NCBI RefSeq assembly: GCF_002608075.1
Contig: NZ_LAHA01000005.1
Location: forward strand, 62,001-126,000
Length of the DNA: 64,000 nucleotides
Direction: 5' to 3'
Origin: Nostoc linckia z4
GTDB lineage: Bacteria > Cyanobacteriota > Cyanobacteriia > Cyanobacteriales > Nostocaceae
Part shown: one piece after another, positions 9,695 through 18,210 of the stretch
How the letters are laid out: each line of letters starts with the position of its first letter
Position numbering within the stretch: position 1 is the stretch's first letter
Made by a program: the position numbers and the translations under genes
The notes under the pieces: generated by a model
The model's input: the letters and a program-made list of their open reading frames with translations, nothing else
Databases searched by the model: none
What the model was told of the DNA's origin: nothing

Positions 9695-10192
9695 ATGATG
9701 CCTGCTTTGCCTCTCAACAGTCAAAATCTTCCTTACCCCGACCCCATACACCCCATCATCGTCCACTTTGTGATTGCGATGGTGTTTTTTTCATTTTTCT
9801 GCGATGTCGTAGGTTATTTTACCCATAATGCGCGTTTGTTTGAAGTCAGTTTTTGGAATATGTTTGTGGCTTCAGTGGCTATTTTTTTCGCAGTTATCTT
9901 TGGTCAATTTGAAGCAGGTTTGGCAAACAATTATCAAGCAGTCCAGCCAACACTAAATTTTCACACTATTATGGGTTGGTCGTTAGCTGTGATTATAGCT
10001 AGTATCACAGCTTGGCGTTTTGTAATTCGTAATCGCAATTCCTTAAAAATACCCCCAGCTTATCTTGGTGTAGCAACTTTTTTGATTTGTCTAGTCTTCT
10101 TGCAAGTATACCTGGGAAGCAAACTATTTTGGGTATACGGGTTGCATGTCGAACCTGTTGTGGAAGCAACCAAGCAGGGGGTTTGGCAATGA
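9695..10192 (+). CDS. DUF2231 membrane protein, oxidase-cluster associated
   Basis: I start this gene at the ATG at 9695 because AGGA sits 6-9 bases before it; a longer reading from a TTG at 9650 has no such site. The roughly 165-residue product has four hydrophobic helices and the phrase DPIHPIIVHFVIAMVFF, the His-containing HP-x(4)-H pattern of DUF2231 membrane proteins. It overlaps the next gene by four bases (ATGA), so the two are translationally coupled. DUF2231 pairs commonly precede the alternative oxidase genes in filamentous cyanobacteria. The function is unknown; a role in oxidase assembly or haem/quinone handling is inferred only from position. Confidence 0.85.
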   Translation: MMPALPLNSQNLPYPDPIHPIIVHFVIAMVFFSFFCDVVGYFTHNARLFEVSFWNMFVASVAIFFAVIFGQFEAGLANNYQAVQPTLNFHTIMGWSLAVIIASITAWRFVIRNRNSLKIPPAYLGVATFLICLVFLQVYLGSKLFWVYGLHVEPVVEATKQGVWQ

Positions 10193-10788
10193 ATTCGCAG
10201 CTAATCGAACAATTAAGATTAAGGTTAGGCGCTAACGGATTACCTTACGAAATTCCTATACACCCGCAATTAGTACATTTAACATTGGGCTTGTTTATTA
10301 TCGCCATCTTATTTGATATCGCAGGAGCATTTTTTCATTTAGGGCGACCAATTTTCAAATTTCTCGGTCTACCTGCAATCCGTTCTGGCTTCTTCGATGT
10401 TGGCTGGTACAACCTAATAGCAGCGGCCGTTGTGACATTTTTCACCGTTGCATTTGGTTTTTTCGAGTTACTGCTAGCAAATCCACCAGTAAATCAAAAG
10501 AGTGATTGGGGTTTGAGTCCTGGTTGGACAATGCTACTACATGGTTTAGGTGGTGTTTTGTTATTGGGAATGTTTGTTGGTATGACTGTATGGAGAGGTT
10601 TTCAACGCGATCGCTGGCGCAAAAATGCTTCACGACAAGTACAGTGGAGTTACTTATTAGTAGGTATTGTAATGTTAGGTATTTTATATGTCCACGGCAC
10701 TTTAGGGGCACAACTAGGCGAGGAGTTCGGAATTCACGTGACGGCGGCCAAATTAATCCAACAGAGTACAAATCGAAATTTGTATTAG
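10189..10788 (+). CDS. Second DUF2231 membrane protein
   Basis: The gene starts at the ATG at 10189, overlapping the stop of the previous gene by four bases. The product has about 199 residues, an N-terminal amphipathic stretch, then four membrane helices. EIPIHPQLVHLTLGLFI repeats the HP-x(3)-H pattern of the upstream paralogue, so the two probably arose by duplication and may form a heterodimer. A 121-base spacer with a tandem TTAGTCAT-type repeat (10784-10820) separates it from the subunit II gene. No catalytic motif is recognised apart from the conserved histidines. Confidence 0.85.
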   Translation: MNSQLIEQLRLRLGANGLPYEIPIHPQLVHLTLGLFIIAILFDIAGAFFHLGRPIFKFLGLPAIRSGFFDVGWYNLIAAAVVTFFTVAFGFFELLLANPPVNQKSDWGLSPGWTMLLHGLGGVLLLGMFVGMTVWRGFQRDRWRKNASRQVQWSYLLVGIVMLGILYVHGTLGAQLGEEFGIHVTAAKLIQQSTNRNLY

Positions 10789-10820
10789 TTATTAGTTATT
10801 AGTCATTAGTCATTAGTCAT
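10784..10820. repeat. Tandem ATTAGTTATTAGTCATTAGTCA-type short repeat
   Basis: Successive 7-bp units of TTAGT(C/T)A, five to six in a row, lie between the second DUF2231 gene and the subunit II gene. The same unit occurs at 13553-13582, 14531-14557 and 21352-21377, always in gaps between genes. Confidence 0.8.
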
Positions 10821-10909
10821 CTTTGAAGCTATGGAAAGAAATAAAGCTAAATTTAATTTTGATATGTCAATTGACAATTAAATAATTCAACAATGATTTA
10901 TCGAATTTT

Positions 10910-11842
10910 ATGGTGAAATTTTTAGAATATTTACTAATAGCTGGATGTATAGCATTGTTGCTAGTTATCAGTCATTGGATTGGGCAGCAAGCATATTCTT
11001 GGATGCCTGTGGAAGCTACAGCGGAAGCACAAAAGGTAGATAGTTTATTTAGCTTTTTAGTCTCAGTTGGAGCCTTCATCTTTCTTGCCCTTGTGGGTAT
11101 GATGATTTATTCAATGCTGTTTTTTCGCGCACCAAAGGAAGACTACACAGAAGGGCATCCATCTAGAGGTGATGTGAGATTAGAAATTCTCTGGACAGTA
11201 ACCCCAACTTTGTTAGTAATGTGGATTGCTTTCCAAGGATTCAATATTTATCGGCAATTGGATATTTTGGGTTTAAAGCAAATTGTTCATTTGCATACAC
11301 CTGTAGAATCTGCAACAGCCTACGCCGCAGAAATCAGCCCAGGCGCAGCCCCCCTCAAGCAACCAGCTGATGAAACAATTGAAGTTTTTGTCAAGCAGTG
11401 GGATTGGTCTTTCCGCTATCCAAATAATATTAATAGTCAGGAATTACACCTGCCAGTGAATCGCCGTACTCGTCTCAATATGCACGCCCAGGAAGTGATT
11501 CACGGTTTTTACGTCCCGGAATTTCGCTTAAAGCAAGATATTATTCCTGGACGAGACATTGACCTTGTGGTCACACCCATTCGTGTTGGTAAATATCAAC
11601 TCAAAGATTCTCAATTTAGCGGTACTTACTTTTCTTTGATGGATGCGGATGTATATGTGGAACCAATTGAAAAATATAACCAATGGCTTACTCAAGTAAC
11701 TAATCAACCAATGACGATCAAAAATCAGGCTGTTGCTGAATATAGCCAACCGCCGAAGACATTATTTAAAACTAGCTGGTACACTGTCGCACCTGCTGAA
11801 TCTAGTATTGCTAATCAAAGGAAAGTCAGTAATGACACATGA
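10910..11842 (+). CDS. coxB: Terminal oxidase subunit II lacking the CuA site (ARTO type)
   Basis: The 310-residue protein has two N-terminal membrane helices, including the LFSFLVSVGAFIFLALVGMM region, then a cupredoxin domain. The subunit II signature HAQEVIHGFYVPEFRLKQD is present. The segment that should hold the CuA ligands (C-x3-C-x3-H-x2-M) reads YQLKDSQFSGTYFSLMDADV, with no cysteine. This is the hallmark of the cyanobacterial alternative respiratory terminal oxidase, proposed to take electrons from quinol rather than cytochrome c. The gene overlaps the subunit I gene by 11 bases. It probably acts in the cytoplasmic and/or thylakoid membrane. The electron donor is inferred from the missing site. 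Confidence 0.95.
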   Translation: MVKFLEYLLIAGCIALLLVISHWIGQQAYSWMPVEATAEAQKVDSLFSFLVSVGAFIFLALVGMMIYSMLFFRAPKEDYTEGHPSRGDVRLEILWTVTPTLLVMWIAFQGFNIYRQLDILGLKQIVHLHTPVESATAYAAEISPGAAPLKQPADETIEVFVKQWDWSFRYPNNINSQELHLPVNRRTRLNMHAQEVIHGFYVPEFRLKQDIIPGRDIDLVVTPIRVGKYQLKDSQFSGTYFSLMDADVYVEPIEKYNQWLTQVTNQPMTIKNQAVAEYSQPPKTLFKTSWYTVAPAESSIANQRKVSNDT

Positions 11843-13490
11843 TAATGTTTCTAATTTGGAGAATTCTCCAAACCAGACAGTTGATAATTGGCGACAATAT
11901 TTCAGCTTTAGCACCGACCATAAAGTTATCGGTGTTCAGTACATAATAACAACTTTCATTTTCTTTCTAATTGGCGGGTTGTTGGCAATGCTGATTCGTG
12001 CCGAACTCCTCACCCCGCAATTAAATGTAGTCGATCGCCCCCTCTACAACAGCTTATTTTCTATGCACGGGACAATCATGATTTTTCTGTGGATTATCCC
12101 GTTCAATGCAGGTATTTCTAATTACCTAGTACCCCTAATGATTGGAGCGCGAGATATGGCGTTTCCCCTACTCAACGCCATTTCTTTTTGGATTATTCCA
12201 CCAGCCGGTATTTTTTTACTGTCTAGCTTTTTGTTACCCAACGGCCCTGCAAAAGCTGGTTGGTGGTCTTATCCACCTGTTAGTCTGCAATTTCCTCCCG
12301 ATCAACCAATTAATGGTCAATTCTTTTGGATTGTCAGTTTAGTATTGATTGGCATTTCTTCCATTATGGGAGCAGTTAATTTTATAACTACAATTTTTTG
12401 GATGCGCGCCCCAGGAATGACATTTTTTCGGATGCCTGTATTTGTTTGGTCAGTCCTTAGTGCCCAGTTATTGCAGCTAATTAACTTGCCTTTCTTAACT
12501 GGTGCATTGGTATTACTATTATTTGACCTAGCTTTTGGAACCCAATTTTTCAAACCTTTAGAAAATGGCGACCCAATAATTTATCAACATCTTTTCTGGT
12601 TTTACTCCCATCCAGCAGTTTACATCATGGCACTGCCAGCCTTTGGGATTTTTGCAGAAGTTCTACCCGCATTTTCCCGGAATCCTTTATTTGGCTATCG
12701 TTCCTTAGCCCTTGCTTCCCTGGGCATTGCCTTAGTGAGCATTTTTGTTTGGGTGCATCACATGTTCACTAGCGCTACCCCTGGTTGGATGCGAATGACT
12801 TTTATGGTGACATCAATGTTGGTGGCTGTGCCCACTGGTGTCAAAGCATTTGGCTGGACTGCCACAGTTTGGAAAAGTAAGCTACACCTAGAGACACCGA
12901 TGTTGTTTGCAATGGGCGGTGCAGCAATGTTTATTTTTGGTGGTGTTACTGGTGTCATGCTTGCCGCCACACCTTTCGATATTCATGTTAATAATACTTA
13001 CTTTGTAGTAGGGCACTTTCATTACATTGTCTTCAACACAATTACGATGGCAATTTTCGCAGCCATTTACTTTTGGTTTCCCAAGATTACTGGACGAATG
13101 TATGCTGAAGGCTGGGGTAAATTGCATTTCTTATTAACTTTTATTGGTGCTAACCTGACTTTCTTTCCCATGCACCCACTAGGTTTACAGGGAATGTTGC
13201 GCCGCATCTCCTCCTACGACCCACAGTATCAAGGATGGAATATTATCTCCAGTCTGGGAAGCTTCTTACTAGGAGTATCCGTATTGCCTTTCATTGCTAA
13301 TATGGTGGGTTCCTGTTTATACGGCCCAAAAGCAGTAAATAATCCTTGGCACGCCACTGGACTGGAATGGACAACCACCTCACCACCACCGCGAGATAAC
13401 TTTGACAATATTCCAGTTGTGAAAAGACCCCCTTATGACTACGGCGATCCCAAATACTCTGTGATTGAAAATTCTGACAATGGGGGATAG
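11832..13490 (+). CDS. coxA: Haem-copper oxidase subunit I (ARTO, A2-like)
   Basis: I start at the ATG at 11832, behind AAAGGAAAG and overlapping the coxB stop; an upstream TTG at 11733 would lie deep inside coxB. The 552-residue, roughly 12-helix protein has the haem and copper ligands: SMHGTIMIF, Y258-S-H260-P-A-V-Y, a VHHMF pair, and GHFHYIVFN. The helix-VI motif is YSHPAV rather than GHPEV, the form used by A2-type haem-copper oxidases, where Tyr-Ser replaces the channel Glu. It is the catalytic oxygen-reducing, proton-pumping subunit. Downstream, 13491-13584 is a tandem repeat tract separating it from subunit III. Confidence 0.97.
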   Translation: MTHDNVSNLENSPNQTVDNWRQYFSFSTDHKVIGVQYIITTFIFFLIGGLLAMLIRAELLTPQLNVVDRPLYNSLFSMHGTIMIFLWIIPFNAGISNYLVPLMIGARDMAFPLLNAISFWIIPPAGIFLLSSFLLPNGPAKAGWWSYPPVSLQFPPDQPINGQFFWIVSLVLIGISSIMGAVNFITTIFWMRAPGMTFFRMPVFVWSVLSAQLLQLINLPFLTGALVLLLFDLAFGTQFFKPLENGDPIIYQHLFWFYSHPAVYIMALPAFGIFAEVLPAFSRNPLFGYRSLALASLGIALVSIFVWVHHMFTSATPGWMRMTFMVTSMLVAVPTGVKAFGWTATVWKSKLHLETPMLFAMGGAAMFIFGGVTGVMLAATPFDIHVNNTYFVVGHFHYIVFNTITMAIFAAIYFWFPKITGRMYAEGWGKLHFLLTFIGANLTFFPMHPLGLQGMLRRISSYDPQYQGWNIISSLGSFLLGVSVLPFIANMVGSCLYGPKAVNNPWHATGLEWTTTSPPPRDNFDNIPVVKRPPYDYGDPKYSVIENSDNGG

Positions 13491-13582
13491 GGGTGGGGAG
13501 ATGGGGAGATGGGGGGATGGGGATGGGGGGACGCCCTGACGCGGGGAATACAATGACTAATGACCAATGACTAATGACTAAT
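13491..13582. repeat. GGGGAGATGGGGAGATGGGG tandem repeat plus AATGACTAATGAC units
   Basis: The purine-rich units GGGGAGAT/GGGGGGAT repeat several times from 13482 to about 13530, then a GACGC-type unit and a TAATGACCAATGACTAATGA array reach the coxC start. The complementary tract is at about 14557-14609 beside the NDH-2 gene, so coxC and the small gene are flanked by inverted copies. Only repeat DNA is seen, no other signal. Confidence 0.85.
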
Positions 13583-13584
13583 TT

Positions 13585-14253
13585 ATGACCCGTCGTATTA
13601 TTCATATAGATGAAAGTCCTATTCGTTTTGAACGATGGCGGCAATATTTACCAAGTTGGTTGCAACGTTTTTTGCCAAGTGGTGGCGGAAATGTGGAAGA
13701 CCATCATGGTAAAGGGATGTTTGGGTTTAGTGTATTTTTGCTGTCAGAAAGCTTAGTTTTTGTGAGTTTTATATTTACATACGTGGCTTTGAGATTGACG
13801 CATTCCAAAAATTGGCTACCGCCTGGTGTTTCAGGGGTGGAATTGTCTAATTTTGTTATTATTAATACGGTGGTTTTGCTCTCTAGTAGCTTTGTGATTC
13901 AACCAGCCGAAAATGCTCTCAAGGATGGCAGATTAAACAGATTTCGGTGGCTTTGGTTGATGGCGATCGCAATGGGAACTTACTTCTTAATTGGTCAATT
14001 AATTGAGTGGAGTAAACTGGATTTTGGATTAACTACAGGACTATTAGGTGCAACATTTTTCTTATTAACCGGTTTTCATGGTCTACACGTTCTCGCTGGT
14101 GTAATTCTCCAGATAATTATGCTCATGCGCTCATTTATTCGGGGTAATTACAACAAAGGTCACTTTGGCGTCAGTGCAGCTACTTTGTTTTGGCATTTTG
14201 TTGACATAGTGTGGGTATTTTTATTTTCGCTGCTTTATTTGTGGCGAGTATAA
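13585..14253 (+). CDS. coxC: Haem-copper oxidase subunit III
   Basis: The 222-residue membrane protein has an N-terminal cytoplasmic stretch followed by five predicted helices. Subunit III phrases include GFSVFLLSESLVFVSFIF, TGFHGLHVLAGVILQI and LFWHFVDIVWVFLFSLLYLW; the E-x-x-x-F and HGLHV/WHFVD signatures are typical. It begins right after a repeat tract with no strong ribosome site. It completes the subunit II-I-III set. Confidence 0.95.
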   Translation: MTRRIIHIDESPIRFERWRQYLPSWLQRFLPSGGGNVEDHHGKGMFGFSVFLLSESLVFVSFIFTYVALRLTHSKNWLPPGVSGVELSNFVIINTVVLLSSSFVIQPAENALKDGRLNRFRWLWLMAIAMGTYFLIGQLIEWSKLDFGLTTGLLGATFFLLTGFHGLHVLAGVILQIIMLMRSFIRGNYNKGHFGVSAATLFWHFVDIVWVFLFSLLYLWRV

Positions 14254-14291
14254 AAATATTAAAATAATCAAAGTTTTTCAGGAGTAAATTT

Positions 14292-14531
14292 ATGAAATTA
14301 TTAGCACAAGAATTACCATCTCCAAGAGCAATTCAAGAAACTCCCTCGCCTGCTATCAATAAAGATCCACTGATTGCGCGTAACTTACAAAAAGAACAGT
14401 ATGTGGGTATTTTCGGGCTAGCGATCGCTTTAATTGCTGCTGTCGGATTTTTGAGCCGCAGAATTGAATACGCCATTATATTCGCCATGATTCTGAGTGC
14501 CATTCTCATTGCTTTCTTTTTATTTGTATAG
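14292..14531 (+). CDS. Small one- or two-helix membrane protein of the oxidase cluster
   Basis: A 79-residue product behind a good ribosome site (TTTCAGGAG, 8 bases before the ATG). The first half is polar. The second half has two hydrophobic segments (YVGIFGLAIALIAAVGFL and YAIIFAMILSAILIAFFLFV) separated by SRRIE. Size and position resemble the small subunit IV-like proteins that follow subunit III in many oxidase operons, but I see no family signature. Confidence 0.75.
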   Translation: MKLLAQELPSPRAIQETPSPAINKDPLIARNLQKEQYVGIFGLAIALIAAVGFLSRRIEYAIIFAMILSAILIAFFLFV

Positions 14532-14609
14532 CGAATTGGTCATTAGTCATTGGTCATTCCCCGCGTCCCCCCATCTCCCCATCCCCCCACCTCCCCATCT
14601 CCCCACCTT

Positions 14610-15977
14610 ATGAACAGCCAAGTTTATCAAACTATAATTCTCGGCGGTGGTTTTACCGGATTATTTACGGCATTAAATCTTGCTTCCGAACATTATCCTC
14701 GTTCTGTGATTTTGATTGATAAAGAAGAACGTTTCTGTTTTAAGCCGTTGCTGTATGAATATTTTGATGGCGAAATGAATAGCTTTCAAGTAGTACCGCG
14801 TTTTTCGGAATTACTTCGAGGTAGCGGTGTTATCTTTGTTCAAGATACAGTGGAGTCAATAGATTTGCATCAACAGCAAGTCCAATTAGCTTCGGGTAAC
14901 TCCTACAAATACAGTAACTTAGTATTAGCTTTAGGCAGTGTTACTGGCTATCATAGCGTTAAAGGTGTAAAAGAAAATGCCTTTGCTTTCTGGACACAAG
15001 CAGATGCGATCGCTCTCGATCGCCATTTACGCGGATGTTTCCAAAAGGCAATTAAAATTGAAGATCCAGAACTACGTCAAAAATTATTAACAGTAGTTGT
15101 AGTTGGTGGTGGTGCTTCTGGTGTGGAAATGGCAGCTACTTTAGCAGATTTTCTGCCTCATTGGTATGGCGCTTTGGGAGGAAATGCAACTGAAATTCGT
15201 GTGATTATGCTCAATCACGGAGAAAAAATTCTCGATGGCGATATTAACGATCCGCTACGCCCAATTGCTGAACAAGAATTAAAAAAACGCACTGTACCAA
15301 TTGAAATTATCACAGAGGCAGAAGCTACTGCTGTTAGTCAGAATGCTGTTGAATATAAAACTAACAATCAAGTCAAGATACTGCCGACACACACCACAAT
15401 CTGGACGGCTGGTACTTCTGTCCATCCATTAATTCAAAATTTACCAATTCCTCAAGAACATCGAGACCATCACCATCGTCTCTTAGTTACTTCTAATATG
15501 CAATTGCTGGATTTTCCAGAAGTTTTTGCAGGTGGTGACTGTGCGGCTGTTCGCGATAATTCCTTACCACCAACAGCCCAAGTAGCTTATCAACAAGGAG
15601 CTAATATTGCCAGAAATTTGAAAGCGATGGCAATAGGAGAAGACCCCAAACCTGTTGGGATAAATATCCGAGGAACTCTCTTAAAATTAGGATTAAATGA
15701 TGCTGCTGCTAACTTATTCAATGTTTTTGAAGTTGTAGGTGAACCAGCACATTTAATTCGTCAAGGCACTTATTTAACATTATTGCCAACCCCGATTCAT
15801 GACTTCAAAGCTACAACTGAATGGCTAGATGAAGAGATTTTTCATAACCACCTAGACACCCACAAGACTGGTAAAAAAGTAGTACAGGCAGTAGAGTTAA
15901 TTGGTGCAGGAGTCGTTAGTGTATTAGTTGCAAGGAAATTACTCCGAATGTTAGGAGAAAAAGAAAAAACCGAATAG
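14610..15977 (+). CDS. Type II NAD(P)H dehydrogenase (NDH-2), FAD-dependent
   Basis: I start at the ATG at 14610; translation from farther upstream would read through a Pro-rich repeat tract. The 455-residue protein has two Rossmann dinucleotide motifs: ILGGGFTGLFTALNL near residue 10 for FAD and VVVVGGGASGVEMA near 165 for NAD(P)H. FAGGDCAAV near 310 is the C-terminal FAD-binding signature, and AYQQGANIARNL is typical of NDH-2. It would oxidise NAD(P)H and reduce quinone at the membrane without pumping protons. Beside a CuA-less oxidase it could supply the quinol that enzyme uses; that coupling is an inference from position. Confidence 0.92.
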   Translation: MNSQVYQTIILGGGFTGLFTALNLASEHYPRSVILIDKEERFCFKPLLYEYFDGEMNSFQVVPRFSELLRGSGVIFVQDTVESIDLHQQQVQLASGNSYKYSNLVLALGSVTGYHSVKGVKENAFAFWTQADAIALDRHLRGCFQKAIKIEDPELRQKLLTVVVVGGGASGVEMAATLADFLPHWYGALGGNATEIRVIMLNHGEKILDGDINDPLRPIAEQELKKRTVPIEIITEAEATAVSQNAVEYKTNNQVKILPTHTTIWTAGTSVHPLIQNLPIPQEHRDHHHRLLVTSNMQLLDFPEVFAGGDCAAVRDNSLPPTAQVAYQQGANIARNLKAMAIGEDPKPVGINIRGTLLKLGLNDAAANLFNVFEVVGEPAHLIRQGTYLTLLPTPIHDFKATTEWLDEEIFHNHLDTHKTGKKVVQAVELIGAGVVSVLVARKLLRMLGEKEKTE

Positions 15978-16068
15978 CAAGTAGGGAATTGGCAATGGAA
16001 AAGAGTTTTTTGCAAGCCTGATATTCAATTGTGAAGAAAAAGATAATTCATTGATGAATATGCTTCTT

Positions 16069-16134
16069 TATAACAGTTTGCCTTGAGTTTAGCCTCAGGA
16101 ATTGCGAGCCTCCAGGGTGTTGAAAACTGTTATA
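16069..16134. promoter_or_regulatory. Long-spaced perfect inverted repeat upstream of tetR
   Basis: TATAACAGTTT at 16069-16079 is exactly repeated in inverse at 16124-16134, with a 44-base interval containing CCTTGAGTTTAGCCTCAGG, itself partly dyadic. It lies 75 bases before the TetR gene start and could be a paired operator or an RNA hairpin. No experimental support is visible. Confidence 0.35.
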
Positions 16135-16208
16135 AATTTTAGAAATTGGATGATGAATTATCCTTTTCAACATAACCTAGTGATATCAGTGAGTATTTGC
16201 CAGCATAA

Positions 16209-16817
16209 ATGAATAAAGCCATCCGTTCGTCAGCCCTTACCCGTAAACGTTTGATTGAAGCAGCCTCGCAGGTATTTGCTAGTTTAGGGGTTCAAGGAGC
16301 AACCACCCGTGAAATAGCTCGTGTTGCCAGTGTGAATGAAGTGACTTTATTTCGCCACTTTGCTAGCAAAGAACAACTTTTGGGAGCAGTAATCGAAAAT
16401 GTTTTAGCACTCCAGATAGAATCCCTTGCACATCCCGAAGCATGGACGCAGGATTTGAAAATTGATTTAGAACGGTATGCCCAACTTTACAATACTATGT
16501 TAGAGTCACATGAAGACTTAATTCGTACCTTCATTGGAGAAGCCAAGCGTCATCCAGAGGCCGCCAGACAAGTGATTCAAGAAGCTGCTAAGCCATTAGG
16601 GGAAAAACTAGTAGCTTACTTACAATGTGGTCAAAGACGAGGTATTGTCAGAGCAGATATCGATCCGTTTCCAGCAGTTGATATGTTTACAGGAATGTTG
16701 TTAGCGGGAATGCTATGTCGTACTGCAAAATTCAATCAAGCTAACTATAGCTGTGAGCGCTATATTGAAACTTGTGTAGATATTTTTGTGCGTGGTATCA
16801 GTATTACTCCACTCTAA
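16209..16817 (+). CDS. TetR/AcrR family transcriptional regulator
   Basis: The 202-residue protein has an N-terminal helix-turn-helix of TetR type (residues about 12-58: ASQVFASLGVQGATTREIA, then VNEVTLFRHFASKEQLLGAV). The all-helical C-terminal half resembles ligand-binding domains of efflux regulators and ends in a segment rich in aliphatic residues around FTGMLLAGMLC. It would repress its own or a neighbouring promoter until a small ligand binds. The next gene, in the same direction, is a desaturase-like membrane protein 291 bases away; the MFS pump and SDR lie farther downstream on the opposite strand. The true target cannot be told from sequence. Confidence 0.9.
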   Translation: MNKAIRSSALTRKRLIEAASQVFASLGVQGATTREIARVASVNEVTLFRHFASKEQLLGAVIENVLALQIESLAHPEAWTQDLKIDLERYAQLYNTMLESHEDLIRTFIGEAKRHPEAARQVIQEAAKPLGEKLVAYLQCGQRRGIVRADIDPFPAVDMFTGMLLAGMLCRTAKFNQANYSCERYIETCVDIFVRGISITPL

Positions 16818-17108
16818 TAAAGCTTTGATAAGTACCTCAAAAAGTTGCAATTTGCTGTAAGTATGTAATGTAACAGCAATTCTTGTAAATTTTCTCAGGA
16901 TTATGTCTATAAAGGGATTGTCAAAATTAAATCTAATATTTTCTAATTGAAGAATTAAGTATTATGTCTAATAATTTTTAGGTATTGTTGAATTTAGATA
17001 GCTTGTTTGTGAAATTTATGGTTAATATCTAATGAACGGTGGAAATGTCTGAAAATTTTTGTTTTTAATGCGTGTCGATTCTTGGTGGAGTAGCTATTAG
17101 GAGTAATT

Positions 17109-18020
17109 ATGACAGCCATTAATAATATTTCAATAAAAAACAAACAATCTGTAAACCTTGTAATTACTTTATTTGTTTGGTTACTATATCTGTTCTTCCT
17201 ACCTTATATTTATGCTTCATTCCACATATTTTCAATCTTATTTATGCTTTTTCCTGGAGTCTATCTTCTTTGTTTATTGGCACAATTTATGCATGAATGT
17301 TGGCATGAATATTTACCCGGTATTGACAATAAGCTTTTTTACTTAATATTATCTTGGGTGATTTTTCTTGAGCCACAAATTTTTAACATAGTACATCCTT
17401 ATCATCATTCCCAAGTAAATACTTACAAAGATATAGAGTTTCATCCTTTAGGTGAAATTAAAAATAAACCATTACGAATTATCTACAACTTTTTAGAAAT
17501 ATGTTTTGGAAACATCTTTGTTATACTCGTGACTAGTTTCAAAATATCCAGGCATCCGACACTCAAACATGTGTATTCTTATAAAAAATTCATAGTTTCG
17601 ATTTTGATGTGGATTATTATTTGGGGAGGAATTGGATACACTTCGCATTTAATATTAGGAGTAAGCACAAGTCAAATTGTAATTTCTTATTTTCTTACCT
17701 GTTGGATGGGTTCTTTTATGGTTCATCATTGTGAATTAATAGAGCATGGAAATTTAATTGTAGAGGGAGACTTGAAAGAACGTAACTTACAAACTAGAAA
17801 CTTGAAACCTTGCGGTATCATAGAAAGATTTTTTCTATTTATTACCCATAATCATTGTCTAGAACATTCGTTACATCATTCGATGTCTAATCTTTACACT
17901 CGACCATTTCCCCAAGCATATGTCCTACCAGAAAAAACAGTATATATTTCATTTGGTGAATATTTAGTAATCCTCAAAGATATGCTTACAGGTAAATGCG
18001 TAGTTGTTAATCCTAAATAA
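17109..18020 (+). CDS. Membrane fatty-acid desaturase-like protein
   Basis: A 303-residue integral membrane protein with hydrophobic segments at about 17-60, 70-85, 130-150 and 165-205. It has three histidine clusters placed as in membrane di-iron desaturases/hydroxylases: H62-ECW-H66, H96-PY-HH100 and H247-N-H-CLE-H253-SL-HH257. The start is supported by TAGGAG 7 bases before the ATG. Overall composition is AT-rich and the sequence is not close to the DesA/B/C/D families I know, so the substrate is unknown. It is transcribed alone. Confidence 0.8.
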   Translation: MTAINNISIKNKQSVNLVITLFVWLLYLFFLPYIYASFHIFSILFMLFPGVYLLCLLAQFMHECWHEYLPGIDNKLFYLILSWVIFLEPQIFNIVHPYHHSQVNTYKDIEFHPLGEIKNKPLRIIYNFLEICFGNIFVILVTSFKISRHPTLKHVYSYKKFIVSILMWIIIWGGIGYTSHLILGVSTSQIVISYFLTCWMGSFMVHHCELIEHGNLIVEGDLKERNLQTRNLKPCGIIERFFLFITHNHCLEHSLHHSMSNLYTRPFPQAYVLPEKTVYISFGEYLVILKDMLTGKCVVVNPK

Positions 18021-18029
18021 TTGCTTGCA

Positions 18030-18180
18030 AGGCTAGTAGTTCGCCAAGTTCACTTGGCGGGGGAAAGGGGAAGGGGTAAAGGGTAAAGGATTTAAAACTT
18101 TTTCCCTTTCCCCTTTCCCCTTTCCCCAGCCCTCATCCAGCAAAGTTGACTTGCCAGAACACTAGGGTGGCACTGCTGTG
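18030..18180. repeat. Hairpin element with GGGAAAGGGG/CCCCTTTCCC arms
   Basis: TAGTAGTTCGCCAAG is followed by repeated GGGGAAAGGGG units, a short AT loop, repeated CCCTTTCCCCTTTCC units and CAGCCCTCATCC. A closely related element is at about 27967-28081 (with TAGTAGTACGCC and CAGCCCTCACAAG), and shorter relatives are at about 43725-43800, 48850-48935 and 51017-51070. They lie between genes and could act as transcription-stopping hairpins or as mobile repeats. Confidence 0.65.
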
Positions 18181-18210
18181 CTACCCTAACTTCGTTGTTG
18201 GTTATTGGTG

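Noticed and set aside
13297..13644. Minus-strand frame of 115 codons
   Set aside because: It is antisense to coxA/coxC and largely Pro-rich translation of a tandem repeat.
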